Source: an uncultured Aquimarina sp. (lineage in GTDB: Bacteria; Bacteroidota; Bacteroidia; Flavobacteriales; Flavobacteriaceae). From it: 64,000 bases of DNA. The stretch covers positions 62,001 to 126,000 of the forward strand of contig CANMKK010000003.1 of assembly GCA_947498455.1 (NCBI GenBank). Reading direction: 5' to 3'. A program made the translations under genes and the position numbers. The notes beneath the pieces were generated by a model, which saw only the letters and a program-made list of their open reading frames with translations, was not told the DNA's origin and did no database searches. Below are positions 27,616 to 36,119 of this stretch, in pieces. Each line of letters begins with the position of its first letter. The first letter of the stretch is position 1.

Positions 27616-28872
27616 CTAATTTAAAACATGTTTTTTTATCATCTCTAACAATAAGTTTTTGTCATATGGCTTCAATATATAATCATTTAGTCCAGCACTA
27701 ATAATTTGTCTATTTAATTGAGTAACGTCTACTGCTGTTAGCGCAATGATTGGAGTAGTAGTATCAAATTCTCTAATTTTTTTGGTAGTACCAATTCCAT
27801 TAAGCTTAGGCATATTTATATCCATTAAGATAATGTTATAGTTATTTTCTTTAGCTAATTTAATAGCATCAAACCCGTTATCTATAGTCGTGCAATCAAA
27901 ATTCTCTTTCGATAAAATTTTATCGGCGACTAGCAGGTTTAGTTTATTGTCATCGACTACCAATACTTTTTGCTTACTATTATCATCTGTAGCGCTATTG
28001 ATTTCTTTATCAGATTTTGTTTCAGGTACTTCTAGATCTATTACAAAAGCATACTCAGATCCAGCATTAAAGTTGTTCTGAAAAACAACTTCTCCATTAA
28101 TAGATTTTGCAAGTTGCTTTACTATAGTTGCATTAAGTCCTGTACCTAAATAAGATTTTTTAACTTTTTCTATATTAATAAACTCTTGATATATAGAGAT
28201 TCCATCTTCTTTAGTAACTTCATTACCATCATGCTTTACTCTAAAAGAAATGTTGTTAATATTTCCTTTTTGAGAAATCAAATTAACAGTAAAAAAGATA
28301 TTCCCATTTTTGGTAAATCTTAATGCGTTGCTAATAAGATTCATTAGTATCTGCGATAAAATAGCTGAATTACCTTTTAAAGCTTTGGGGATATCGGCAT
28401 CAAATTCGAAATGAAGAATATTATCACTATTCTCTGTAGCATAACTAAATGAATGGACAATGTTTTCGGTAATTTCACTTAAATCGAATACTTTTTTTTC
28501 GGGTAAAATTTCACCGGAATTCGTAAAGTTAACGTGTAAGACGTTATTGATTAAATTAAGTAAATAATCTCCAGAAAATTTTAAGGATTTTAAGTTTTTG
28601 TTTTCTTGTAATTCTGGATGCTCTTTTACCAAAAGATTGGTCAAAGCCATAATCCCATATAATGGAGTTCTTAATTCATGACTTAATGAAGAAACAAAAT
28701 TTTGACTTTTTTGTAGTTTTTTTTCTGCTTTTTTCTGTAATACTGAAAGCTCTTTTTTGTTATGATTAAGTTTTGAGTTTAATTCAAATATTTTATAGCA
28801 TAAAAAAAGAATTGTTAACAAAAGTAGGGTTCCGATTATGAAATAGAGCATGGTTATTATAATTTTTGGCAA
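27616..28872 (-). CDS. hybrid histidine kinase-response regulator with degenerate ATP-binding motifs
   Basis: The 418-aa protein has one membrane helix (about 4-26), a coiled-coil (about 30-58), HisKA with SLSHELRTP (phosphoacceptor H65), a HATPase domain (about 165-285) and a receiver domain (about 302-415) with VVDD (D307/D308), phosphosite D351 and K401. The N box NLISNALRFT is intact, but the G1 box normally DxGxG reads KHDGNE (213-218) and the second glycine box reads GTGLN (243-247). So ATP binding or kinase activity may be lost; the receiver appears complete. There is no extracellular sensor domain and no partner response-regulator gene adjacent. Confidence 0.87.
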   Translation of the reverse strand: MPKIIITMLYFIIGTLLLLTILFLCYKIFELNSKLNHNKKELSVLQKKAEKKLQKSQNFVSSLSHELRTPLYGIMALTNLLVKEHPELQENKNLKSLKFSGDYLLNLINNVLHVNFTNSGEILPEKKVFDLSEITENIVHSFSYATENSDNILHFEFDADIPKALKGNSAILSQILMNLISNALRFTKNGNIFFTVNLISQKGNINNISFRVKHDGNEVTKEDGISIYQEFINIEKVKKSYLGTGLNATIVKQLAKSINGEVVFQNNFNAGSEYAFVIDLEVPETKSDKEINSATDDNSKQKVLVVDDNKLNLLVADKILSKENFDCTTIDNGFDAIKLAKENNYNIILMDINMPKLNGIGTTKKIREFDTTTPIIALTAVDVTQLNRQIISAGLNDYILKPYDKNLLLEMIKKHVLN

Positions 28873-29044
28873 AATAAGAAATATCGGATTTACCTTACAA
28901 GTTTATTAACGTGTTTTTTAATTAGATAGTAAATAATAATAAATTTTTCCGATTTTTATTTTGGTTTAGTTTTTGCTAGTAATTAACATAAAAAAAGTGG
29001 GTGATTAATTATATTTATCAATATTATCTCACAAAGAGACTAAA

Positions 29045-29695
29045 ATGAAGTTAGGAAGCAGTATAATCTTATTAATGTTTTATGTATTCTCTTTGAATGC
29101 GCAAATAGAAAAATCTAAATCTGTACTTAATATAGATGCCGATGATCACCTGTCGACAGAGAGGTATAGTCTTTCTTCGGGACTCTCTAAACCTCAAAGT
29201 GATTTTAGGTTAAATAGTCAATTGATGTCTATAGATTCGTTACGGTTTAATAGAACTCAGAAACCTTTTGATATGACTGGAGATAATGGTTTATTAAAAC
29301 CTGGTCAAAAAATTATTCCAAAATGGTTTAAGAAAGATAAAGATATTAAAGAAGAATATAAAAGTGACCAATATTTAGGAGATTTTAAGAGTAATGGTAC
29401 TTTTGTCCAACTCCTATACAGAGATCATGAATCTGTAGATGGTGATATGGTACGGATATATGTAAATGGTGATATTGTAAGATCCAGTGTTTTTTTAGGG
29501 GCTGTTTTTAATGGAATTAGAATTAATCTTATTCCTGGTTTTAATAGAATAGATATAGAAGCACTGAATCAAGGAAGTTCAGGTCCTAATACAGCAGAGT
29601 TTCAATTGTATGATGATCTGGGAAATCTTATAACGGCTAATGAATGGAATCTTACAACAGGGGTTAAAGCGACTCTTATAGTGGTCAAACCTTGA
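29045..29695 (+). CDS. secreted protein of unknown function
   Basis: The 216-aa protein has a signal peptide (MKLGSSIILLMFYVFSLNAQ) without a lipobox. The mature half-chain is charged, and residues about 115-216 look like an all-beta domain (YLGDFKSNGTFVQLLYRD, then VDGDMVRIYVNGDIV). I do not recognise the family. It converges with the DUF2147 gene, whose stop is 24 bp away. Confidence 0.7.
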   Translation: MKLGSSIILLMFYVFSLNAQIEKSKSVLNIDADDHLSTERYSLSSGLSKPQSDFRLNSQLMSIDSLRFNRTQKPFDMTGDNGLLKPGQKIIPKWFKKDKDIKEEYKSDQYLGDFKSNGTFVQLLYRDHESVDGDMVRIYVNGDIVRSSVFLGAVFNGIRINLIPGFNRIDIEALNQGSSGPNTAEFQLYDDLGNLITANEWNLTTGVKATLIVVKP

Positions 29696-29719
29696 TTTTT
29701 TTTTTTAAAAGTTTTTCTT

Positions 29720-30148
29720 TCAATCAAAATAACGTTTAGCTTCGAATGTTTTGAATAAAATTCCCTTGTATGCTCTGATATAACACAGGTTGGTATCCTC
29801 TGGATCAATCCAGACTTTTACAGTATAAGATTTTCCGCTATCGGCGTTATAAATAGTACCGCCGCTTAATGCTCCCTCATCAAAATATAAATTCTGGAGA
29901 ATATCCATGCCTATTAAACTTCGCGTTCTGAGATGGGTGTTGGGATTTTTATTGTCTAACCCGTTAAAATTGGAAATAGGGTGCTCTGCACGTTTATGGA
30001 TTTTTCCGTGAAATAAGTTACCATCTTTATATATCTCGATAATAGACCCACCTTCAATTTTCCATTTATCTATATACTTATCTGGTGTTATTGATATCGA
30101 ATAGCTATATCCTATAAAAAAAAGTAATATAAATGATTTAAAAGACAT
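29720..30148 (-). CDS. DUF2147 domain protein
   Basis: The 142-aa protein has a signal peptide (about 1-18) and then a full DUF2147 pattern. Matches are IIEIYKDGNLFHGKI, LDNKNPNTHLRTRSLIGMDIL, GGTIYNADSGKSYTVKVWI and YIRAYKGILFKTFEAKRY. The family is small, exported, widespread in Bacteroidota and Proteobacteria, and of unknown function, possibly ligand-binding. It is in its own transcription unit. Confidence 0.9.
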   Translation of the reverse strand: MSFKSFILLFFIGYSYSISITPDKYIDKWKIEGGSIIEIYKDGNLFHGKIHKRAEHPISNFNGLDNKNPNTHLRTRSLIGMDILQNLYFDEGALSGGTIYNADSGKSYTVKVWIDPEDTNLCYIRAYKGILFKTFEAKRYFD

Positions 30149-30286
30149 ATATATATAAAGTTGCGCTACGTAATATAGTACTTTTTTATAAAACTATCTT
30201 TTTAAGTTTGTATGTCATACAAGTAAAGAGCAGTATAAAAAAGAACTTTAATATGTGTTAATATATTGATATATAGAGATATGTAA

Positions 30287-30493
30287 TTATTCTTTTAAAT
30301 CAATAATATCTTTTATTTCTACTTCCATATAATCTGCAATTTTTTGCAATCTCTCAAAATCCTTAGCTAAGTTTTTTCGCTTAACTACATAGTCTCCTGC
30401 CTGTGGGCTTATTCCTAAAGTTTTAGAAATACCATACACAGTTTTGCCTCCTTTACTCTTTTTAAGAAGTCTTTTCAAGTTTTTATTCGTCAT
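30287..30493 (-). CDS. small HTH DNA-binding protein
   Basis: I start at the Met that gives MTNKNLKRLLKKSKGGKTVYG (68 aa); an in-frame Met four codons upstream is possible. The sequence GISKTLGISPQAGDYVVKRKNL then ERLQKIADYMEVEIKDII fits a compact XRE-like helix-turn-helix, as found in toxin-antitoxin or phage-type regulators, but no toxin gene is next to it. Two near-identical 12-bp repeats in the gap upstream are its best candidate operators. Confidence 0.65.
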   Translation of the reverse strand: MTNKNLKRLLKKSKGGKTVYGISKTLGISPQAGDYVVKRKNLAKDFERLQKIADYMEVEIKDIIDLKE

Positions 30494-30511
30494 AATAACA
30501 AACATACATGA

Positions 30512-30568
30512 TTTATTTGATTATACAAATAAAATTTTATTAAAATATTATTTGATTATTAAAATAAT
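30512..30568. promoter_or_regulatory. paired dyads between the HTH gene and the 30607 gene
   Basis: TTTATTTG-N6-CAAATAAA (30512-30533) is an 8-bp perfect dyad. A second dyad, ATTATTT-N8-AAATAAT, is at 30547-30568. Both contain the exact 12-mer TTATTTGATTAT, 35 bp apart. They lie between divergent starts, so they could control either gene. The AT-richness weakens the call. Confidence 0.4.
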
Positions 30569-30606
30569 ATATGTATATTCGTAAAACAAACCAAAATCAT
30601 TTAGAT

Positions 30607-30966
30607 ATGAAATTATCACTTGTTATTGCGTTATTTTGTTTGTCTTTTGTATATGCGAATCCGCCTATAGAAATACTAAATACAGATAAAGAAAAAATTA
30701 AGAAAGAGGAGAAAAAGTCAAAAGAGGAAACAGTTTTGGTGTCTAAAAACTTTCACTCTATTAAGAAATGGAAAATAACTGTTAAGTTTACTAATGGAGA
30801 AGTGATTTCCAAAATTATGGAAATCAATGATAAATCTTCATTAAGCCCAATGGATATGGCTTTTATTGAGGCCGAAAAATGTGTAAAAAGATTAAAAGGG
30901 GTAGAGGAGTATAAGGTAACACCTATAGGAAATAACAGTTATGTGTTATTAGCTAATAAAAATTAA
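30607..30966 (+). CDS. small secreted protein, hypothetical
   Basis: Starting at 30607 gives MKLSLVIALFCLSFVYANPP, a clean signal peptide, and 119 aa. An upstream in-frame Met (30571) would bury the signal. The mature part is lysine/glutamate-rich, then FHSIKKWKITVKFTNGEVISKI and a C-terminal section ending VLLANKN. Function unknown. It diverges from the small HTH gene. Confidence 0.7.
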   Translation: MKLSLVIALFCLSFVYANPPIEILNTDKEKIKKEEKKSKEETVLVSKNFHSIKKWKITVKFTNGEVISKIMEINDKSSLSPMDMAFIEAEKCVKRLKGVEEYKVTPIGNNSYVLLANKN

Positions 30967-30992
30967 ATAAGCTTAATTTTTATTATAAAACG

Positions 30993-31021
30993 AAACGGCT
31001 ACCAAAATGGTAGCCGTTTTT
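30993..31021. terminator. bidirectional terminator between convergent genes
   Basis: AAACGGCTACC (30993-31003) and GGTAGCCGTTT (31009-31019) pair with a 5-nt loop, flanked by A-rich and T-rich tracts. It serves both 30607-30966 and the minus-strand gene ending at 31035. Confidence 0.85.
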
Positions 31022-31034
31022 CTATTATATGTTA

Positions 31035-31523
31035 TTAATTAAATTTATATCTAGCACTAAGTCCCAGATTAAAATTAATATCATCGTTTGTATATTCATC
31101 AAAATAAATTTCAGGTCTGAAATCTAAGGAAATCAATAGAGGAAAATCAAAACTATATTCTATTCCTACATTCCCTGTAATAAAACCAAAGGATTCTAAA
31201 TCATCTCTGTTATCGATATCAATATCATAGTCAACTAATCCACCACCGATTCCAGGGCCAACATACCAATTTAGACCACCATCGATATCAAATACCCATT
31301 GATATATTCCAGTTAGTTTAACCGCATTAAAACTTGTACGCCCTTGTGCACCAAGATCTAATTCTATCCGTGTGCTAGAACTAAGTTTTGCCTGATACGT
31401 AGCTTCTGCCCAAAATCCGTTACTCTCACTTAGACGTAACCCTATTGCGTGATCTGCAATGTTTTGAGAATGAATACTATAAGTTGTAATCATTACTAAT
31501 GCTATAAAAACACGTTTTACCAT
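31035..31523 (-). CDS. small outer-membrane beta-barrel-like protein
   Basis: The 162-aa protein has a signal peptide (about 1-19, MVKRVFIALVMITTYSIHSQ). The rest alternates short hydrophobic beta stretches ending in aromatic residues (AEATYQAKL, IYQWVFDIDGGLNWYVGPG, GNVGIEYSFDFPLLIS, LDFRPEIYFD), and the C-terminal residue is N after the stretch ARYKF. This fits a small 8-strand barrel. No specific family recognised. Confidence 0.7.
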   Translation of the reverse strand: MVKRVFIALVMITTYSIHSQNIADHAIGLRLSESNGFWAEATYQAKLSSSTRIELDLGAQGRTSFNAVKLTGIYQWVFDIDGGLNWYVGPGIGGGLVDYDIDIDNRDDLESFGFITGNVGIEYSFDFPLLISLDFRPEIYFDEYTNDDINFNLGLSARYKFN

Positions 31524-31665
31524 TATATAATTGTTTAATTGTTAATCCAGGTATATAACGATGCTTTATCATATTTAATGTAAGTAAGAAGCTTAAGTTT
31601 TTGTTAATTCCTTTAATATTTTGTTAGAAAAAAAAAGTTCTTTTTGAAGTAGAATGGAATGAAAT

Positions 31666-32481
31666 TTATGAATTTTGAAGCTTCATATCAGTACTTTCGA
31701 AGATTTTATCTGCAGAGTTCGTAATAAAACCATTAAAAATTTGTCCGTTTTCTTGTGGGTATCTATAAGCAAATTCATAATAACAAGAAGTGATTTTTTC
31801 AATCCCTTCTTCAAACTCTACGTTAATTACGTCTGCTAGTATGCTTGATTGTTCCAAGAATTGAAGAGGAGAACCTTTAATTTCTCCTCCAGATGTGTTC
31901 ATTTTAAATCCATTATTTTTTAAGAAATCATTTACACTGGCTAAACTTTTAAAATTTTGTAATTTATTAACATTTACTGTAAAATGATTTGAACAAAACC
32001 CATTAACATACATCCATGATGCGTACTCCGATTCTTTTTGAAGCTCTTTGTATATTTTAAAAGAAGGGATTGCGTCCCATATTCTTCCTTGTAAAATAAG
32101 GTTTTCCTGCTTAAAAAGATCTTGATCGATTATGTTTAATATATCCTTTATAATTAGCTGTAACCTATCAGAAAGTTTATTAGTGAGTAGTTGGCTAATA
32201 AAAATTTTAGGAGCATTAGGCTCATTCTCTAACTCATAATGCTTTGCATACAGTTTTTTAGCTTCAAAATGATATTCTCCCATTTCTCTATATCCCATTT
32301 TAATAAATGGCTGAGCTAAAACTTCAATATCAATTCTTGGATCATCAAATGTTCTTATGGCAATATGATCATTAAAAACGGTATTGCCTTCTTTTTCTAA
32401 AAGAGATTTTATTTTCTGCGCAGATGGAGTTTTATGAGTGTATTGTTTCCAGAGTTCTTCAAAAAAAAGTAAATGATTCAT
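31666..32481 (-). CDS. DUF1338 family protein, likely 2-oxoadipate dioxygenase/decarboxylase (HglS-like)
   Basis: The 271-aa protein matches DUF1338: NDHIAIRTF near the N-terminus (H39 and R43), NHFTVNVN (H166) and YEFAYRYP (E236). These supply the two-His-one-Glu iron site and an Arg of the HglS type, which converts 2-oxoadipate to D-2-hydroxyglutarate. It is shorter than the Pseudomonas enzyme (over 400 aa), so substrate range is uncertain. The divergent Lrp/AsnC gene and a D-2-hydroxyglutarate dehydrogenase-like gene follow, which supports lysine catabolism. Confidence 0.82.
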   Translation of the reverse strand: MNHLLFFEELWKQYTHKTPSAQKIKSLLEKEGNTVFNDHIAIRTFDDPRIDIEVLAQPFIKMGYREMGEYHFEAKKLYAKHYELENEPNAPKIFISQLLTNKLSDRLQLIIKDILNIIDQDLFKQENLILQGRIWDAIPSFKIYKELQKESEYASWMYVNGFCSNHFTVNVNKLQNFKSLASVNDFLKNNGFKMNTSGGEIKGSPLQFLEQSSILADVINVEFEEGIEKITSCYYEFAYRYPQENGQIFNGFITNSADKIFESTDMKLQNS

Positions 32482-32641
32482 TAAATTAAGTTTTGTTTAA
32501 CCACAAAAATACTATTTTTGACCTCTTTAGTTGTTTTAAATGTATGATTTAATTGTTTATATATTTATTTTGTGTCAAATTGATTTATCTAAAAAACACA
32601 TCATGATTTTTAGGTTTTAATCAACTAAATTTTAATTATTT

Positions 32642-33130
32642 ATGAATCATTTTGATTATATCGATCAGCAAATATTGCTTCAAATACGTAAAGATGCCAG
32701 GAAACCATTTTCTCAAATAGCAGAAGATTTAAAAATTTCTAATTCATTAGTTCATCAAAGAATTAGAAAATTAAAGCAAAATGGAGTTATCGAAAAAGCT
32801 GAATTTTTAGTAGATGAGAAAAAGATAGGATATAGAACAAAATCGTATGTAGGTATACGGTTACGAGAAGCAAGGTTTTCTGAACCAGTTGTGAAGGATT
32901 TAAAAAAAATCCCGGAAATTGTAGAATGTAATTTTGTTTCTGGTATATATGCAATTTTCATTCTTGTATATGCTTATGATAACCATCACTTAAGAAAAAT
33001 CTTATATGAACAAATACATCATATAGAAGGTATAGCAGGAACAGATAGTTTTATTTGTTTTGATACTAATTTTAAAAGACCTGTATCTTTGGATTCACTG
33101 GCCAAACAAAATAAATATGAAGATGAATAG
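32642..33130 (+). CDS. Lrp/AsnC family transcriptional regulator
   Basis: The 162-aa protein has the AsnC winged helix (about 4-55, DYIDQQILLQIRKDARKPFS then LVHQRIRKLKQNGVI) and a RAM domain (about 65-145). It starts 160 bp from the divergent DUF1338 gene and overlaps the following oxidoreductase gene by about 14 bp, so it is the natural regulator of this cluster. A lysine-pathway intermediate as the effector is an inference. Confidence 0.92.
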   Translation: MNHFDYIDQQILLQIRKDARKPFSQIAEDLKISNSLVHQRIRKLKQNGVIEKAEFLVDEKKIGYRTKSYVGIRLREARFSEPVVKDLKKIPEIVECNFVSGIYAIFILVYAYDNHHLRKILYEQIHHIEGIAGTDSFICFDTNFKRPVSLDSLAKQNKYEDE

Positions 33131-36038
33131 AGAATTACAAGCTTTACAAGAACGCCTAGAAGGAGACGTAAAGTTTGATAAACTTACAAAATCTATTTAT
33201 GCAACGGATGCCTCTGTCTATCGTAGAGTCCCAGTTGCGGTCGCATTTCCAAAGAATGTATCAGACTTAAAAATAATAACTCAATTTGCTGTAGAGAATA
33301 ATTGTGGTTTAATTCCTAGAACTGCAGGAACCTCTCTTGCAGGACAATGTGTGGGAGATGGTATTATTGTGGATGTTTCAAAATATTTCACAAACATTAT
33401 TTCTGTTGATAAGGAGAAAAAAACTGCCATAGTCCAACCTGGGGTGATAAGAGATGATTTAAATCGATATTTAGAACCCTATGGTTTGTTTTTTGCCCCA
33501 AATACTTCTACATCCAATCGGTGTATGATTGGTGGAATGGTTGGGAATAATAGTAGTGGAACTACTTCTATACAGTATGGAGTCACAAGAGATAAGGTAA
33601 TAGAAGTACAAGCAATCTTATCCGATAGTACAGAAGCTAATTTTGGAAAAGTGTCTGCACAAGATTTTGAACGTAAACGAAAACAAACATCGCTAGAAGG
33701 TAGGATATATCAAACTATATATAGCGAACTTTCTCCAAAGAAAGTACAGGAAAGAATACGAAATAATTTTCCTAAACCCGAAATTCATAGAAGAAATACA
33801 GGATACGCTATTGATGAATTACTAGAGTCCAATGTTTTTACAGAAGAGAAACCTGATTTTAATATGTGTAAGTTATTATCAGGTAGTGAAGGGACATTGG
33901 CGATAACTACGCAAATAACGCTGCAATTAGATAAATTACCACCCAAAAAATCTTTAATGATTGCAGCTCATTTTCATACGATAGAAGATTGTCTGAAAGC
34001 TGTAGTACCTACAATGAAGCATTCTTTATATACTTGTGAGATGATGGATAAAACCATTCTTGATTGCACTAAGGATAACATTGAGCAGTTGAAAAATAGG
34101 TTTTTTATAGTAGATGATCCTAAAGCTATCTTGTTATTAGAATTGTGTTCGGAAACTGATGAAGATCTAGAGAAGCAAAAAACAACCTTATTACATACTT
34201 TAGAGAAATCTAATTTGTCGTATGCAAATCCTGTTTTGATAGGTGAGGAGATCAAACAGGCTTTAGAATTACGAAAAGCGGGACTTGGGTTACTTGGTAA
34301 TATAGTTGGAGATAGGAAGGCGGTAGCATGTATTGAAGATACAGCGGTAGCATTACCAGATTTGGCCGATTATATCACTGATTTTTCCAACTTAATGAAA
34401 AATCACAAACAGGAGGCAGTATATTATGCTCACGCAGGAGCTGGAGAAATACATTTAAGACCAATTTTAGATCTTAAGAAGAAAGAAGACGTCATATTGT
34501 TTAAGCAAATTACGGATGATGTAGCCACTTTGGTAAAGAAGTATAATGGATCTATGAGTGGGGAACATGGAGATGGTATCGTACGGGCTGGATATATACC
34601 TTTTATGATTGGTGAAGAAAATTATAATATACTAAAGAAAATAAAGAGCGTCTTTGACCCCAAATGTATCTTTAACCCAGGCAAAATTGTTGACGCCTAT
34701 GCTATGGACGAACAATTGAGATACGAAATTGATCGAGAAGAACCTGAGGTAGACACCATTTTTGATTTTACAGATTCTTTAGGGATTCTAAGAGCTGCAG
34801 AAAAGTGTAATGGAAGTGGGGATTGTAGAAAATCATCGGAGGCAGGTGGAACAATGTGTCCTAGTTATAGGGCTACTAAGGATGAAAAAGATACCACAAG
34901 GGCGAGAGCAAATGCATTGCGGGAGTTTTTGACCAATAGCGAGAAATCCAATAAATTTAATCAGAGAGAATTAAAAGAAGTGTTTGATCTGTGCCTTAGC
35001 TGTAAAGGATGCGCTAGTGAATGCCCATCTAATGTAGATATCGCAGCACTTAAGGCAGAATTCGAGTATCAATATCAAAAAGAGAATGGAGTATCATTGC
35101 GAACCAAATTGTTTGCTTATAACAATCAATTAAATAATATAGGTAGCGTATTTCCAGGAATAACAAATTTCTTTTTTAAAAATAAATATACATCAGGGAT
35201 ACTTAAATCTTCGCTTAGAATTGCCAAAGAGAGAGAATTACCTATTTTAAGTAAACAATCATTACGAAAATGGTGTTTGAAAAAATTAGAAACAAAGCAA
35301 CCAACTAATCCCATAAAAACGATCTATTTTTTTATTGATGAGTTTACCAATCATTTAGATACTTCTATAGGTATTGATGCTATTGAGTTATTGACTTCTT
35401 TGCAGTATACAGTGAAGATAGTAGACCATAAAGAAAGTGGTCGGTCTTTTATTTCTAAAGGATTGCTCGAGAAAGCAAAATCATTAGCCGATCATAATAT
35501 TGATGTTTTCAAAGATATTATTTCAGAAAAAACACCATTGATAGGATTAGAACCATCGGCTATACTAACATTTAGAGACGAGTATATAAGATTAGCTACC
35601 AATAAAAGTGATGCAAAAATAGTTGCTGATAATGTATTCCTTATTGATGAATTTTTAAAGTCCGAAATAGAACTAGGTAATATAAAATCTAGTCAATTTT
35701 CAAAAGAAAAAAGAACTATTAAGTTACATGGGCACTGTCATCAGAAAGCACTTTCTTCTGTTTATGACACTTTTAAATATCTAAATTTACCAGAAAACTT
35801 TAATGTTACGATTATTCCCTCTGGATGTTGTGGAATGGCAGGATCTTTTGGATATGAAAAAGAACATTATAAAATTAGTATGCAAGTAGGAGAACAAACA
35901 CTTTTTCCTGCTATTAGAAATGCTCCTGACACTACCATTATTGCAGCCGTAGGGACTAGTTGTAGACATCAAATAAAAGATGGGACTAAGCGTACTGCTA
36001 TACATCCTATTACAATTTTAAGAAATTCTTTAGTATGA
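33117..36038 (+). CDS. FAD/4Fe-4S oxidoreductase, YdiJ-like (probable D-2-hydroxyglutarate dehydrogenase)
   Basis: The start gives MKMNRELQALQERL (973 aa); the Met two codons later is equally possible, and a far upstream Met would overlap the Lrp gene more. Domains: FAD_binding_4 (about 30-215; PRTAGTSLAGQCVGDG, GGMVGNNSSGTTS), FAD-oxidase C (about 250-510), 4Fe-4S ferredoxin motifs (CNGSGDCRKSS and CLSCKGCASECPSNVD, about 570-640) and a C-terminal CCG region (HGHCHQKAL, PSGCCGMAGSFGYEKEHY). Homologue YdiJ oxidises D-2-hydroxyglutarate to 2-oxoglutarate. Together with DUF1338 this would finish lysine degradation. Confidence 0.9.
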   Translation: MKMNRELQALQERLEGDVKFDKLTKSIYATDASVYRRVPVAVAFPKNVSDLKIITQFAVENNCGLIPRTAGTSLAGQCVGDGIIVDVSKYFTNIISVDKEKKTAIVQPGVIRDDLNRYLEPYGLFFAPNTSTSNRCMIGGMVGNNSSGTTSIQYGVTRDKVIEVQAILSDSTEANFGKVSAQDFERKRKQTSLEGRIYQTIYSELSPKKVQERIRNNFPKPEIHRRNTGYAIDELLESNVFTEEKPDFNMCKLLSGSEGTLAITTQITLQLDKLPPKKSLMIAAHFHTIEDCLKAVVPTMKHSLYTCEMMDKTILDCTKDNIEQLKNRFFIVDDPKAILLLELCSETDEDLEKQKTTLLHTLEKSNLSYANPVLIGEEIKQALELRKAGLGLLGNIVGDRKAVACIEDTAVALPDLADYITDFSNLMKNHKQEAVYYAHAGAGEIHLRPILDLKKKEDVILFKQITDDVATLVKKYNGSMSGEHGDGIVRAGYIPFMIGEENYNILKKIKSVFDPKCIFNPGKIVDAYAMDEQLRYEIDREEPEVDTIFDFTDSLGILRAAEKCNGSGDCRKSSEAGGTMCPSYRATKDEKDTTRARANALREFLTNSEKSNKFNQRELKEVFDLCLSCKGCASECPSNVDIAALKAEFEYQYQKENGVSLRTKLFAYNNQLNNIGSVFPGITNFFFKNKYTSGILKSSLRIAKERELPILSKQSLRKWCLKKLETKQPTNPIKTIYFFIDEFTNHLDTSIGIDAIELLTSLQYTVKIVDHKESGRSFISKGLLEKAKSLADHNIDVFKDIISEKTPLIGLEPSAILTFRDEYIRLATNKSDAKIVADNVFLIDEFLKSEIELGNIKSSQFSKEKRTIKLHGHCHQKALSSVYDTFKYLNLPENFNVTIIPSGCCGMAGSFGYEKEHYKISMQVGEQTLFPAIRNAPDTTIIAAVGTSCRHQIKDGTKRTAIHPITILRNSLV

Positions 36039-36119
36039 TTATTTCAAAAGTTTTATAGTAACTTATTTTATTCTTGATCGTCATATAGCTATTACAAAAT
36101 TTATATAACATCAATCAAC

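Noticed and set aside
30287..30493. Toxin-antitoxin pair at the small HTH gene
   Set aside because: No toxin-like small gene is adjacent in the same orientation; the downstream and divergent neighbours are DUF2147 and a secreted protein.
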